Positions 8,601 through 16,826 of a stretch of 64,000 bases of DNA are shown piece by piece. Every line of letters starts with the position of its first letter. Positions within the stretch are counted from its first letter, which is position 1. The notes below the pieces were generated by a model. It did not search any database and was not told the DNA's origin. It saw only the letters and a program-made list of their open reading frames with translations. The stretch comes from Hymenobacter mellowenesis. GTDB taxonomy: Bacteria > Bacteroidota > Bacteroidia > Cytophagales > Hymenobacteraceae. The DNA lies in contig NZ_JAUQSX010000012.1 in assembly GCF_030581005.1 (NCBI RefSeq), positions 162,370 to 226,369 of the forward strand. Direction: 5' to 3'. Made by a program: the position numbers and the translations under genes.

Positions 8601-10307
8601 ATGAAGAAGACCATGCTCCTGGCTTTGTTGGCGTTGCCAATGCTAGCCGCCAAGCCCGAAAAACCCCTGCCGCGCCCCAAGCTGGTCGTCGGCATCGTGG
8701 TCGACCAGATGCGCTACGACTACATCTACCGCTACTGGAGCAAGTACCCGGCCGGCGGCTTCCGGCGTTTGCTGGGCGAGGGCTTTAGCTACGCCAGCTG
8801 CCACTACAACTACGTGCCCACATACACCGGCCCCGGCCACGCCAGCGTATACACGGGCACCACGCCGGCCGTGCACGGCATTGTGGGCAACAACTGGTTT
8901 GAGCGCGAAACCGGCAAAGGCACCTACGTGACCGAGGACAAAACCGTGCGAGCCGTGGGCGGCACCGAGGCCGCGGGCCAGATGTCGCCGCGCCACCTGC
9001 TGGCCACCACCATCACCGATGAGCTGCGGCTGGCCACGAATTTCCAGGCCAAAACCATTGGCGTGAGCATGAAGGACCGGGGCAGCATCCTGCCCGCCGG
9101 CCACGCCGCCACCGCCGCCTACTGGTACGACGGCACCAACGGCGCCTTCATCAGCAGCACGTTCTACCAAGCCGCTTTGCCGGAGTGGGTGGCGAAGTTC
9201 AACGCCGCCGGCCACGCCGCTGAGTATCTGAACAAGCCCTGGAACACCCTGCTGCCCATCGCCGACTACACCGAAAGCTCGCCCGACGACGTGGCCTGGG
9301 AGGCCGCCTTCAAGGGTGAAACTAAGCCCGTGTTTCCGCACGATTTGCCGGTGCTCTCGGCCGGCGCGCCCGCCTCGGTGGCGCCCGCCCTCAAAAACTC
9401 GGGCGACGCCAAAAACCCTCAGACGCCTAACCAGAACCTCGACCTTATCCGCAGCACGCCCTTCGGCAACAGCCTGACGACGGATTTCGCCCTCGAAACC
9501 CTGCGCCAGGAGCAGATGGGCCAGCGCGGCATCACCGATTTCCTGGCCATTAGCTACAGCAGCACCGACTACGTGGGCCACCAGTTCGGCCCCAACTCCA
9601 TTGAAGCCGAAGATACCTACCTGCGCCTCGACCGCGAGTTGGCCCGCCTCTTTGAGGCCTTGGATAAGCAAGTGGGCAAGGGCCAGACGCTCGTCTTCCT
9701 CACCGCCGACCATGCCGCCGCTCACGCTGTAGGCTTCAACCAGGCCCACCGGCTGCCCGGCGGCGGGGTGGGCTCTAGCGTTATCCGCGACTCGGTGCAG
9801 CGCGCGCTGGTGCGCCAGTACGGCGCCGGCCAATGGGTGCTGAGCTACGAAAACCAGCAGGTGTACCTCAACCGCCCGCTGCTCAAAACCAGGAACATCG
9901 ACCTCGGCAAGGCCCAGGCGGCCGTGGCCGCCGCCCTGCTCACGCTGCCCGGCGTCACGCAGTCGCTCACGGCCCTGGATTTGCAGCGCGCCCACTGGAG
10001 CGAGGGCCTGGGCATGTACCAGGAAAACGGTTTCTACGCCCCACGCTCTGGCGACGTGCTCACCGTGCTGGCCCCCGGCTGGCTGGAGGCCTATTCGTAC
10101 CCGGTGGTGAAGGGCACTACCCACGGCTCGGCCGGCGCTTACGATACGCACGTGCCACTGCTGTTCTGGGGCTGGGGCGTGAAGCACGGCGAGTCGGCGG
10201 CCGCCGTCCACATCACCGACATTGCGCCCACCATCGCGCAGTTTCTGCACATTCAGGAGCCCAGCGGTTGCTCGGGCGTGCCCCTGACGGAAGTGCTGGG
10301 CCGGTAG
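8601..10307 (+). CDS. pafA: PafA-like alkaline phosphatase (alkaline phosphatase superfamily)
   Basis: Encodes 568 residues with an N-terminal signal peptide (MKKTMLLALLALPMLAA). The residues known from the Elizabethkingia PafA active site are all recognisable: zinc ligand Asp35 (GIVVDQM), nucleophile Thr76 in YTGPGHA, Asn97 in GNNWF, Lys158 and Arg160 in MKDR, Asp and His in STDYVGHQF, Asp-His in TADHAA, and a late His in TTHGSAGAYDTH. The Thr nucleophile and the Lys-x-Arg pair separate PafA monoesterases from PhoA. It should release phosphate from organic esters in the periplasm. Its stop codon lies inside a 30-bp perfect palindrome. Confidence 0.88.
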   Translation: MKKTMLLALLALPMLAAKPEKPLPRPKLVVGIVVDQMRYDYIYRYWSKYPAGGFRRLLGEGFSYASCHYNYVPTYTGPGHASVYTGTTPAVHGIVGNNWFERETGKGTYVTEDKTVRAVGGTEAAGQMSPRHLLATTITDELRLATNFQAKTIGVSMKDRGSILPAGHAATAAYWYDGTNGAFISSTFYQAALPEWVAKFNAAGHAAEYLNKPWNTLLPIADYTESSPDDVAWEAAFKGETKPVFPHDLPVLSAGAPASVAPALKNSGDAKNPQTPNQNLDLIRSTPFGNSLTTDFALETLRQEQMGQRGITDFLAISYSSTDYVGHQFGPNSIEAEDTYLRLDRELARLFEALDKQVGKGQTLVFLTADHAAAHAVGFNQAHRLPGGGVGSSVIRDSVQRALVRQYGAGQWVLSYENQQVYLNRPLLKTRNIDLGKAQAAVAAALLTLPGVTQSLTALDLQRAHWSEGLGMYQENGFYAPRSGDVLTVLAPGWLEAYSYPVVKGTTHGSAGAYDTHVPLLFWGWGVKHGESAAAVHITDIAPTIAQFLHIQEPSGCSGVPLTEVLGR

Positions 10308-10361
10308 CCGGTGCCCGGTCGGCCCGCCTGGGGCGGGCCGACCGGGCACCGGCTACCGGCC
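10299..10361. repeat. Perfect 30-bp-arm palindrome across the pafA stop codon
   Basis: The arm at 10299-10328 is exactly complementary to 10332-10361, with a 3-base loop. The pafA stop TAG (10305-10307) lies in the left arm, so the last two codons and the stop are part of the hairpin. There is no T run, so if it terminates transcription it does not look classical. Confidence 0.8.
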
Positions 10362-10378
10362 AAATGTGATTTCTTCGA

Positions 10379-10409
10379 CCGGTCGGCCCGCCTAGGGCGG
10401 GCGGACCGG
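10379..10409. repeat. Second GC-rich hairpin, related to the preceding one
   Basis: CCGGTCGGCCCGCC at 10379-10392 pairs with 10396-10409 (one mismatch) and shares GGTCGGCCCGCC with the palindrome 20 bases upstream. A TACCTTTC sequence at 10449-10456, further on, is a possible -7 box for the pyrophosphatase gene. Confidence 0.65.
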
Positions 10410-10511
10410 AGCCCTGCGTCTGGTTTCATCCGGCTTTAAGTACCAAACTACCTTTCCCGCGTGTAATTTTGACCACCCCAACCGCCAGGCAGGCGGTTGT
10501 TTATCCCTCTT

Positions 10512-11063
10512 ATGACCCATTTTAACCCCTGGCACGACGTGTCGCGCGGCGACGAGACGCCCACCATCGTGCAATCCATCATTGAAATACCCAAAGGCAG
10601 CAAGGGCAAGTACGAGCTCGACAAGGAAAGCGGCCTGCTGAAGCTTGACCGCGTGCTGTTCTCGGCCGTGCACTACCCCGCCGCATACGGCTTCATCCCC
10701 CAAACCTACTGCGACGACAAGGACCCGCTCGACATTCTGGTGCTTTGCTCGGTCGATATCGTGCCCATGTGTCTGGTGGAAGCCAAAGTCATTGGCGTAA
10801 TGCAGATGGTGGACCAGGACGAGGAGGACGATAAAATCATCGCCGTGGCCGCCCACGACATCTCGGTGAACCACTACAACGACATCTCGGACCTGCCCCC
10901 CCACACGCTGCTCGAAATGCAGCGCTTCTTCGAGGACTATAAGGCTCTGGAACACAACAAGCACGTGGTAGTGGAGCGCTTCATGGGCAAGGAAGACGCC
11001 TACCGCATCATCAACGACAGCATCAAGCTCTACCAGGACACCTTCGGCGACCGCAAAGCTTAA
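10512..11063 (+). CDS. ppa: Inorganic pyrophosphatase (family I)
   Basis: Encodes 183 residues from ATG 10512; an in-frame TTG at 10497 lies in a small hairpin (10480-10498) and is unlikely. It hydrolyses pyrophosphate to phosphate in the cytoplasm, driving biosynthetic reactions forward. Family I markers are present: IEIPKGSKGKYELDKE near the N-terminus, HYPAAYGFIPQT, and the signature DDKDPLDILVL with the metal-binding aspartates. Length is normal for bacterial soluble PPase. No operon partner is obvious; the next gene starts 48 bases downstream. Confidence 0.95.
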   Translation: MTHFNPWHDVSRGDETPTIVQSIIEIPKGSKGKYELDKESGLLKLDRVLFSAVHYPAAYGFIPQTYCDDKDPLDILVLCSVDIVPMCLVEAKVIGVMQMVDQDEEDDKIIAVAAHDISVNHYNDISDLPPHTLLEMQRFFEDYKALEHNKHVVVERFMGKEDAYRIINDSIKLYQDTFGDRKA

Positions 11064-11111
11064 CCGCTACGGCCGACCTTTCTTTTTGGGAGATGCCCGT
11101 AAAGGCGAAGC

Positions 11112-11795
11112 ATGGCTATACAACGCCCCGCTTCGCCTTTTTGGCGTTTTTTATACGAGAACAGCCTCATTATTGTCGTCCTGCTGCTCACGCTGGGCAC
11201 GCTGGCCGGCCAGTTTGCGACAGGTTGGCACGACTACAACGACGAGCTGCGGGACATGGGCCTGGCCCAGCTCTCGGCCGGGCAATACTTCCAATCCGGC
11301 CACTTCCTCGAAGCCACGTTTGAGAACTGGGAAAGCGAGTTCCTGCAAATGGCGCTCTACGTGCTGCTCACCGTGTGGCTGCGGCAGCGGGGCTCTTCCG
11401 AGTCCAAGAAGCTGTACGAGGAGGAGGAAGTGGATGCCGAGCCCGACCAGTCCAAGAAGGACGCGCCCTGGCCCGTGCGGCAGGGCGGCCTGGTGCTACT
11501 GATGTATCGGAACTCCCTGAGCATCGCGTTTTTCGGGCTGTTTTTACTGTCGTTCTACCTGCACGCCCGCGGCGGGGCCGAAGTTTACAGCATTGAGCAA
11601 GTGCACGATGGCAAGCCCGCCGTGAGCATCGCGGAGTACATGGCCACCTCGCGCTTTTGGTTCGAGTCGTTGCAGAACTGGCAGAGCGAATTCCTCAGTA
11701 TCCTGAGCATCGTGGGCCTTAGTATCTTCCTGCGCCAGCACGGCTCACCCGAAAGCAAGCCCGTTGATGCCGCCCACGGCGAAACGGGGAAGTAA
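11112..11795 (+). CDS. DUF6766 family membrane protein
   Basis: Encodes 227 residues with four predicted membrane segments. The protein is an internal duplication: the first half ends NWESEFLQ...LRQRGSSESK and the second NWQSEFLS...LRQHGSPESK, joined by an acidic linker (EEEEVDAEPDQSKKD). This matches the DUF6766 family of uncharacterised bacterial membrane proteins. The role is unknown. It lies 48 bases after ppa on the same strand, so co-transcription is possible. Confidence 0.8.
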   Translation: MAIQRPASPFWRFLYENSLIIVVLLLTLGTLAGQFATGWHDYNDELRDMGLAQLSAGQYFQSGHFLEATFENWESEFLQMALYVLLTVWLRQRGSSESKKLYEEEEVDAEPDQSKKDAPWPVRQGGLVLLMYRNSLSIAFFGLFLLSFYLHARGGAEVYSIEQVHDGKPAVSIAEYMATSRFWFESLQNWQSEFLSILSIVGLSIFLRQHGSPESKPVDAAHGETGK

Positions 11796-11819
11796 GAGTA
11801 CTTGCCGCATGGAATTGTT

Positions 11820-11940
11820 TGTCATCCTGAGCATTCTGCGATTCAAGCAGAGACGCAGGCCCTTCTCATGCCTGAACAAGTCGTTCCTTCGCGAGAAGGT
11901 CTTTCGTCTCTGCTTGAATCGCAGAATGCTCAGGATGACA
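11820..11940. repeat. 121-bp palindrome with perfect 36-bp arms
   Basis: The arm at 11820-11855 (starting TGTCATCCTGAGCATTCTGC) is exactly repeated as its complement at 11905-11940, with a 49-base centre containing a smaller inverted repeat (CTTCTC / GAGAAG). The opening resembles the GTCATGCTGAGC arm of family 1, but the rest differs. It follows the DUF6766 gene and precedes the UbiA-like gene. Confidence 0.8.
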
Positions 11941-12016
11941 GATGCCCTAACCGGAGAGTGACAGACGCTTTCACAGGATGACAGGCGCTGTCTTGGCCCC
12001 GCTTTACCTTAGCTCC

Positions 12017-12895
12017 GTGGATTCTCCTGCTTCCCTGGCCGCGCCCGTTGCCGCCCGCCCGTTGCTGCGGCGGGTGCTCGATGCCGTGCTGTTCAGCAGC
12101 GTCTGGCTGGCCGGCGCGGCGGCGGTGCAGACGGCAGCCTCATTCCGGCGCTGGCCGCCTGAGGGCGTGAACGGCCGCGTGGTGGCGCTGGTGTTTGCCG
12201 CCACGCTCCTAGTGTACAACCTCGATGCTGTGCTGCCCTTCAAGCACCGGCAGCCGGCAGCGGGCTCGGGGCGCAAGGCCTGGCAGCAGCGGCACCGCCG
12301 GGCGCTGGCGGTGCTAGCGGGCGCGGCGGCGCTGGCGGCTGGCTACTTTTTCCTGGCCGATGGCTGGTGGCATTTTCTGCCTGCGCTGCTGCCCCTTACG
12401 GGGCTGGCGCTGCTGTATTCGTGGCCGCTGGTGCGCTGGCAGGGCCGGCGCCGCGCCGTGCGCGAGGTGCCCCTGCTCAAGGGCTTTCTGATTGCGGGCG
12501 TGTGGTCGGCCATCACGGTGGGGCTGCCCGCGCTGGCCCTGCACCGCCCCTTGGCCGAGGCCCTGGGTTTGCTGGCGCAACGTTTCGCGCTGGTACTGGC
12601 CCTCACCATCGTCTTCGACATCCGCGACCTGAGCCGCGACCGGGCGGCCGGCACTCGCACTTTTCCGGTGGTGCTGGGCGTGGCCGGGGCCAAAGCCGTG
12701 GCGCTGGCCTTCCTGGCAGTAGCCATGACGTTCGGCTACGAGCGCGGTATGCCGCCGCTGGGGCTGGGCCTCACGACGCTGGCGGCGGCGGCCGTCATCC
12801 TGCTGGCCGAGGAGCGGCGGAGCGACTACTTTTTCGCCCTGCTGGCCGATGGCGTACTGCTGGTGCCGGCCGTGCTGTATCTGGTGGGCAAGTAA
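12017..12895 (+). CDS. UbiA-like prenyltransferase family membrane protein
   Basis: Encodes about 292 residues from GTG 12017; ATG 11978 in the same frame would add 13. I prefer GTG because a -7-like TACCTTAG (12005-12012) lies between the two. It has multiple hydrophobic segments. The UbiA superfamily aspartate motifs are visible: YNLDAVLPFK in place of NDxxD, and DIRDLSRDRAAGTRTFP, typical of the second Asp-rich motif with its downstream conserved TFP. Members transfer prenyl chains to aromatic or other acceptors in the membrane. The first motif is weak, so activity and substrate are uncertain. Confidence 0.75.
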   Translation: MDSPASLAAPVAARPLLRRVLDAVLFSSVWLAGAAAVQTAASFRRWPPEGVNGRVVALVFAATLLVYNLDAVLPFKHRQPAAGSGRKAWQQRHRRALAVLAGAAALAAGYFFLADGWWHFLPALLPLTGLALLYSWPLVRWQGRRRAVREVPLLKGFLIAGVWSAITVGLPALALHRPLAEALGLLAQRFALVLALTIVFDIRDLSRDRAAGTRTFPVVLGVAGAKAVALAFLAVAMTFGYERGMPPLGLGLTTLAAAAVILLAEERRSDYFFALLADGVLLVPAVLYLVGK

Positions 12896-12930
12896 CACAT
12901 GCTTCAACTTGCGCCGGAATCGAGGCACCC

Positions 12931-13003
12931 GTAGCGTGTACTCTGCGAGTCCGCGTATCGCCGGAACGTTCGCCCAGGCGCGGACTCGCAGAGTCCACGC
13001 TAC
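12931..13003. repeat. Family-2 palindrome, copy 2, overlapping the nnr stop
   Basis: Starts GTAGCGTGTACTCTGCGAGT and ends ACTCGCAGAGTCCACGCTAC. It lies between the convergent UbiA-like and nnr genes. The final CTAC supplies the TAG stop codon of nnr on the minus strand (13000-13002). Confidence 0.75.
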
Positions 13004-14526
13004 CCCTCCACCAGCGCCGGGCCGATGTGCCGCACAATGTCGCCCGCCACCAGCCCGGCCGGCCCGGTGTGCGCGGCGGCCAGGTCGCCGGCCCGGCCGT
13101 GGGCGTACACGCCCAGCCGCGCCGCCTCGAAGGCCGGCAGCTGGGCGTGGGCACGCAGGGCCAGCAGCACGCCCGTGAGCACGTCGCCGCTGCCGCCGGT
13201 GGCCATGCCGGCGTTGCCGGTGCTGTTGAAATGCAGCTCGCCGGTGGGCGTGGCCAGGCAGGTGTAGGCGCCTTTGAGCACCACCAGGCACTTGTGCTGC
13301 CGGGCGAAGTCGCGCAACAGCTCCAGGCGGTGGTAGTCGTCGCGGGTGGGCCCGGTGAGGCGCTCGAACTCCTTGGGGTGGGGGGTGAGGACCGTGTTTT
13401 CGGGCAGTAGCCTGAGCAGCGCACGGTGGCTGCCGAGCAGGTTCAGCGCGTCGGCATCGATGATGAGAGGCAGGAGCTGACCCGTTTTTTCGAGCGGTTT
13501 GCCGGCCGCTTTCAGCAGCTTGCGCAGCACGGCGAGGCTGGCCGCTTCCTGCCCCAGGCCGGGGCCGATGCCTACGGCTTGGTAGGGTTTTAGCTCCGGC
13601 AATTCGCTGATGAAATCGGTCTGCTTGTCGGTGAGGCACATGGCTTCGGGCTGGCTAATCTGGAAGATGTCGTAGCCGCAGCCGGGAATGTGGGCCGTGA
13701 GCAGCCCCACGCCGCCGCGCAGACAGGCTCCCGCCGCCAGCACGGCCGCGCCCATCTTGCCCCGGCTGCCGGCCAGCAGCAGCGCGTGCCCGAAGGTGCC
13801 CTTGTGGCTGAACTTGGGGCGCGGCGGCAGGGCGCCGGCCACGGCGGCGGCATCGGTGTAGTGCCAGGGCGTGGCGGTTTGGGCGATGAAATTTTCACTC
13901 AGGCCAATATCCTCCACCTGCCATTCGCCCACGTAGTCGGCATTTTGGGGGAGCAGGAAAGCCAGCTTGGGCAGGCCGAAGCTCACGGTGTGTTGCGCCC
14001 GCACCACGGCGCTGTCGGCCGGCTGGGGCGCGTCGGCGAAGAGGCCGCTGGGCAGGTCGATGGCCACGACGCGGGCATTAGCTTGGTTGAGGTGTTGCAC
14101 CAATTTGGCGGCCCCGCCTGCGAGCGGCCGGCTCAGGCCGGTGCCAAAAAGCGCATCAATGACCAACTGAACAGATGCGATTTTCGGCAGGCGGGCCGCA
14201 TTGATTTCGGCTACGGGTACCGAGTTGGGCAGCAGTTGGCGGTTGTGCTGCCAGTCGGCCGACTGCTTTTCGGCAGGCAGCAGGGCCACGCGCAGGCGGT
14301 GGCCGGCGCGCTGCAGCAGGCGGGCCACCGCAAGGCCGTCGCCACCGTTGTTGCCGGGACCACAGAGCAGCAGGATTTCGCCCGCCTCGGTGGGCGTGAA
14401 TCGGTTGGTAAACCACTTCACGAAGGCCGTGGCGGCGCGCTCCATCAACTCCGACGACAGCAGGTGTTGCTCCTGCATGGTGGCCTGGTCGAGCTGGCGG
14501 GTTTGGGCGGCGGTGAGGATTTTCAT
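13000..14526 (-). CDS. nnr: Bifunctional NAD(P)H-hydrate repair enzyme (epimerase + ADP-dependent dehydratase)
   Basis: Encodes 508 residues from ATG at 14526 (MKILTAAQTRQLDQ). The N-terminal half is a YjeF_N epimerase with CGPGNNGGDGLAVARLL, interconverting R- and S-NAD(P)HX. The C-terminal half is a ribokinase-like NAD(P)HX dehydratase with GTFGHALLLAGS, TPHPKEFERL and the ATGGSGDVLTGVL anion-hole motif. Together they repair hydrated NADH and NADPH in the cytoplasm. Both halves look intact and of usual length. It diverges from the hydrolase gene, with 31 bases between start codons. Confidence 0.95.
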   Translation of the reverse strand: MKILTAAQTRQLDQATMQEQHLLSSELMERAATAFVKWFTNRFTPTEAGEILLLCGPGNNGGDGLAVARLLQRAGHRLRVALLPAEKQSADWQHNRQLLPNSVPVAEINAARLPKIASVQLVIDALFGTGLSRPLAGGAAKLVQHLNQANARVVAIDLPSGLFADAPQPADSAVVRAQHTVSFGLPKLAFLLPQNADYVGEWQVEDIGLSENFIAQTATPWHYTDAAAVAGALPPRPKFSHKGTFGHALLLAGSRGKMGAAVLAAGACLRGGVGLLTAHIPGCGYDIFQISQPEAMCLTDKQTDFISELPELKPYQAVGIGPGLGQEAASLAVLRKLLKAAGKPLEKTGQLLPLIIDADALNLLGSHRALLRLLPENTVLTPHPKEFERLTGPTRDDYHRLELLRDFARQHKCLVVLKGAYTCLATPTGELHFNSTGNAGMATGGSGDVLTGVLLALRAHAQLPAFEAARLGVYAHGRAGDLAAAHTGPAGLVAGDIVRHIGPALVEG

Positions 14527-14546
14527 AGTAAAAGAAGCGGACAGGT

Positions 14547-14554
14547 TACTTTTG
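14547..14554 (+). promoter_or_regulatory. -7 box almost touching the hydrolase start codon
   Basis: TACTTTTG fits TAnnTTTG and ends 3 bases before ATG 14558. If it is used, the transcript would start at or within a few bases of the AUG, i.e. be leaderless. Confidence 0.4.
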
Positions 14555-14557
14555 GGC

Positions 14558-15097
14558 ATGCAGGAAAATACTCGCGTCTTCATCGTGCCCGGCCTGGGTA
14601 GCTCGGGCCCCGACCATTGGCAAACGTATTTCGAGCGAGTATTGCCGGATTGTACGCGCATCGAGCAGCGCGAGTGGGACGTGCCCGACCGCGCCGAGTG
14701 GGTGGCCCGCCTCGAAGATGCCCTCGACGGCGAAGACCTGAGCCAGGTGGTGCTGGTGGGCCACAGCCTCGGCTGCGTCACCATCGCGCACTGGGCCGGG
14801 CAATACGGCCACCGCATCAAGGGCGCGCTGCTGGTGGCACCCAGCGACGTGGAAACCGCGCACTACGCCGCTTTCCCCACCACGGGCTTCGCGCCCATGC
14901 TGCTGGCCCGGCTGCCCTTTCCGAGCAAGGTCGTGTTCAGTCAGAACGACGAGTGGGTGACGCCCGCCCGCGCCCGGCAATTCGCCGAGGCTTGGGGCAG
15001 CGAGCTGGTCGATGTTGGCGAAGCGGGCCACATCAATGCGGCCAGCGGCCACGGGCCGTGGCCGGCCGGGCTGACGCTGCTGGAGGAACTGGGGTGA
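14558..15097 (+). CDS. RBBP9/YdeN family alpha/beta hydrolase
   Basis: Encodes 179 residues from ATG 14558 (MQENTRVFIVPGLG). The YdeN/RBBP9 signature VPGLGSSGPDHWQ is followed by the nucleophile elbow GHSLGC, a catalytic Asp in QNDEWV and a catalytic His in GEAGHINAASG with GPWPAG after it. No signal peptide, so cytoplasmic. These small serine hydrolases have poorly known substrates. The stop codon directly abuts the family-3 palindrome. Confidence 0.9.
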   Translation: MQENTRVFIVPGLGSSGPDHWQTYFERVLPDCTRIEQREWDVPDRAEWVARLEDALDGEDLSQVVLVGHSLGCVTIAHWAGQYGHRIKGALLVAPSDVETAHYAAFPTTGFAPMLLARLPFPSKVVFSQNDEWVTPARARQFAEAWGSELVDVGEAGHINAASGHGPWPAGLTLLEELG

Positions 15098-15203
15098 GTA
15101 GAGACGCATAATTGCGTCTCGTCGTTGAACGACATCGCCTGCCCGAAACCCGAACGACACCCAAACGGCGCGGCTGATGAGACGCAAAATATTGCGTCTC
15201 TAC
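15098..15203. repeat. Family-3 palindrome (GTAGAGACGCA type), copy 1
   Basis: Starts GTAGAGACGCATAATTGCGT and ends AAAATATTGCGTCTCTAC. It begins at the base after the hydrolase TGA and lies between convergent genes. The centre (GAAACCCGAACGACA region) is the reverse complement of the centre of the other copy at 59690-59796, so the copies are inserted in opposite senses. Confidence 0.8.
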
Positions 15204-15226
15204 CTCGTGCGATTTCCGGAGCAGTT

Positions 15227-15643
15227 TTACCGCGGCAGGCCAAGCAGGCAGGCGTGGGCGGCGGCCTCGTCGGGGCAGTGGTGGTAGCGGGTGGCGTGCG
15301 GGGCCAGGGCTTGCATCTGCGACGCGGCCAGCCGGGCGAATACCTCGGCGGGCTGTAGTACCACGGTGTGCAGCTGCTCGGGCCGCAAGCGGGTGGGGCC
15401 CATCCAGTTGGCGGTAATCCAGGCCTTGGCTTCGGGCGAGAGCGGGGGGAGGAGGCGGGCATCGGCCAGCAGGCGCTGCCAGCGGTTGCCCAGCAGCAGG
15501 GCGCCGGTGCTGGTGAGCAGCCGCGCCAGTTCGGCCACGCCCCAGGTGCCGGCCCGGTAGCGCAGCACCGCGTAGCCGGCCGGGTGCGTGAGTAATTCGC
15601 CGGCGGCGTTGGTAAACACAAGCGTGAGCGAAGTAGCGCGCAT
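15227..15643 (-). CDS. STAS/SpoIIAA-like protein, hypothetical
   Basis: Encodes 138 residues from ATG at 15643 (MRATSLTLVFTN). An upstream in-frame extension to 15769 would overlap the outer-membrane protein gene and is rejected. The layout matches the product of 1083-1526: two strands, a helix, LLADARLLPPLSPEAKAW, then VVLQPAEVFARLAASQMQ. It appears to be a divergent paralog. No export signal. Function unknown. Confidence 0.7.
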   Translation of the reverse strand: MRATSLTLVFTNAAGELLTHPAGYAVLRYRAGTWGVAELARLLTSTGALLLGNRWQRLLADARLLPPLSPEAKAWITANWMGPTRLRPEQLHTVVLQPAEVFARLAASQMQALAPHATRYHHCPDEAAAHACLLGLPR

Positions 15644-15708
15644 CGAGCCAACAGAATGAGGGGTGAGGCCGGGCGGCAGCGGAGCCGGAAAAGCCGCGTT
15701 CGGGCGCG

Positions 15709-16605
15709 TTACCATAGCCTTCGGGTGAATTCGACTGACACGTAAAACAGCTTCTCGGCATTGCCCCACTCGGGCACGTGCAGCGGCACGAGGTAGGCCG
15801 GAATGAGGGCCACGCTGCTGCGGCGCATGTCCAGCGAAACGGGCAGCGACAGCGTGTAGCCAGTGCTGGTGAAACCCGGCGTGGCGGGTGTTTCGAGCAC
15901 GTTGCTGGTCTTGGTTTTGGTTTGGCCGTTCTTTTTGGTGGTGACGACCTGCTCCCGGACGTTGCGGGCCAGGCCAGCGGCATAGAAGCGCTGGGTGCCG
16001 GTGCCCAGCTCGAAGGTGGGCGTGATGGTGAGCGTGTCGTGGGCAAAAACCGGCAGCGGCAGCGCCCGCGACACGTTCCAGGTGAGCACCAGGTCGCGGG
16101 AGCCGCCGAAGAAGGCATCGGCGGTGAGGCTGGCGTAGGCGAAGTTGAAATCGTGGGCCAGGCTACCTTCCACGTTGTCGGTGACGGTGGCGCGGAGCAG
16201 CTTGCTGTCGCTGGGCACGAAGAGGTGGGTGTATTGCAGGTTCCACTCGGTGGGGCCGTGGCCGGTGCGGGCGTAGCCCAGGGTGGCCTCGTAGTCGTCG
16301 AAAACGGGCTGGTCGGGGCCGTAGGAGCTGTTGAGGTAGGTGCCGGCGTAGAGGCCCCAGCGGGTTTGGTAGGTGAGCTGGGTGCCGAGGTAGCCGTGGT
16401 CGTCGGCCGCCTCGGGGGCGCGCATGAGGTAGGCGTTGCGGTTGGCCGTGGTCAGGTCCACGATGAAGCGCGGCGGCGTGGCGGGCTTGGCGGTGGCTGG
16501 ATGCGACGCGGCCAGCGAATCCGGCGGCGCAACCGGCGTTTGCGCGGCGGCGGGCCGCCACCCCGGCAGCCCCAGAAACAGCAGAAACACGAGCAGCAAG
16601 CGCAT
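15709..16605 (-). CDS. Outer-membrane beta-barrel-like protein, hypothetical
   Basis: Encodes 298 residues from ATG at 16605. A clear signal peptide (MRLLLVFLLFLGLPGWRPAAAQ) is followed by a proline-rich linker, then alternating amphipathic strands (GLYAGTYLNSSYGP, WNLQYTHLFVP, FNFAYASLTADAFFGG) and a terminal strand ending FTRRLW, as expected for a barrel protein inserted by Bam. No specific family recognised. The long upstream open region to 16803 is non-coding and contains the divergent promoter area shared with the polysaccharide synthase gene. Confidence 0.72.
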   Translation of the reverse strand: MRLLLVFLLFLGLPGWRPAAAQTPVAPPDSLAASHPATAKPATPPRFIVDLTTANRNAYLMRAPEAADDHGYLGTQLTYQTRWGLYAGTYLNSSYGPDQPVFDDYEATLGYARTGHGPTEWNLQYTHLFVPSDSKLLRATVTDNVEGSLAHDFNFAYASLTADAFFGGSRDLVLTWNVSRALPLPVFAHDTLTITPTFELGTGTQRFYAAGLARNVREQVVTTKKNGQTKTKTSNVLETPATPGFTSTGYTLSLPVSLDMRRSSVALIPAYLVPLHVPEWGNAEKLFYVSVEFTRRLW

Positions 16606-16826
16606 GGGTAAGCAGCAGTTAGAAACCAGAAATTCACAGCCGCCAGGTGGCTGCCAGCCGGCTCGTGGCTCGGGCCGATGAGCCATTGACCGTTGAAGTT
16701 GGGTCAAGATTAACGGGCATAAAATGAATGTTTTATGAGGTGGGTGCAGCGTTTTTTTATTCATTTTTCCTACATCTGGACTGTTGATTTTTGCCGCTTT
16801 CAATCCTCAATTCTTCTGCCCTGGCC

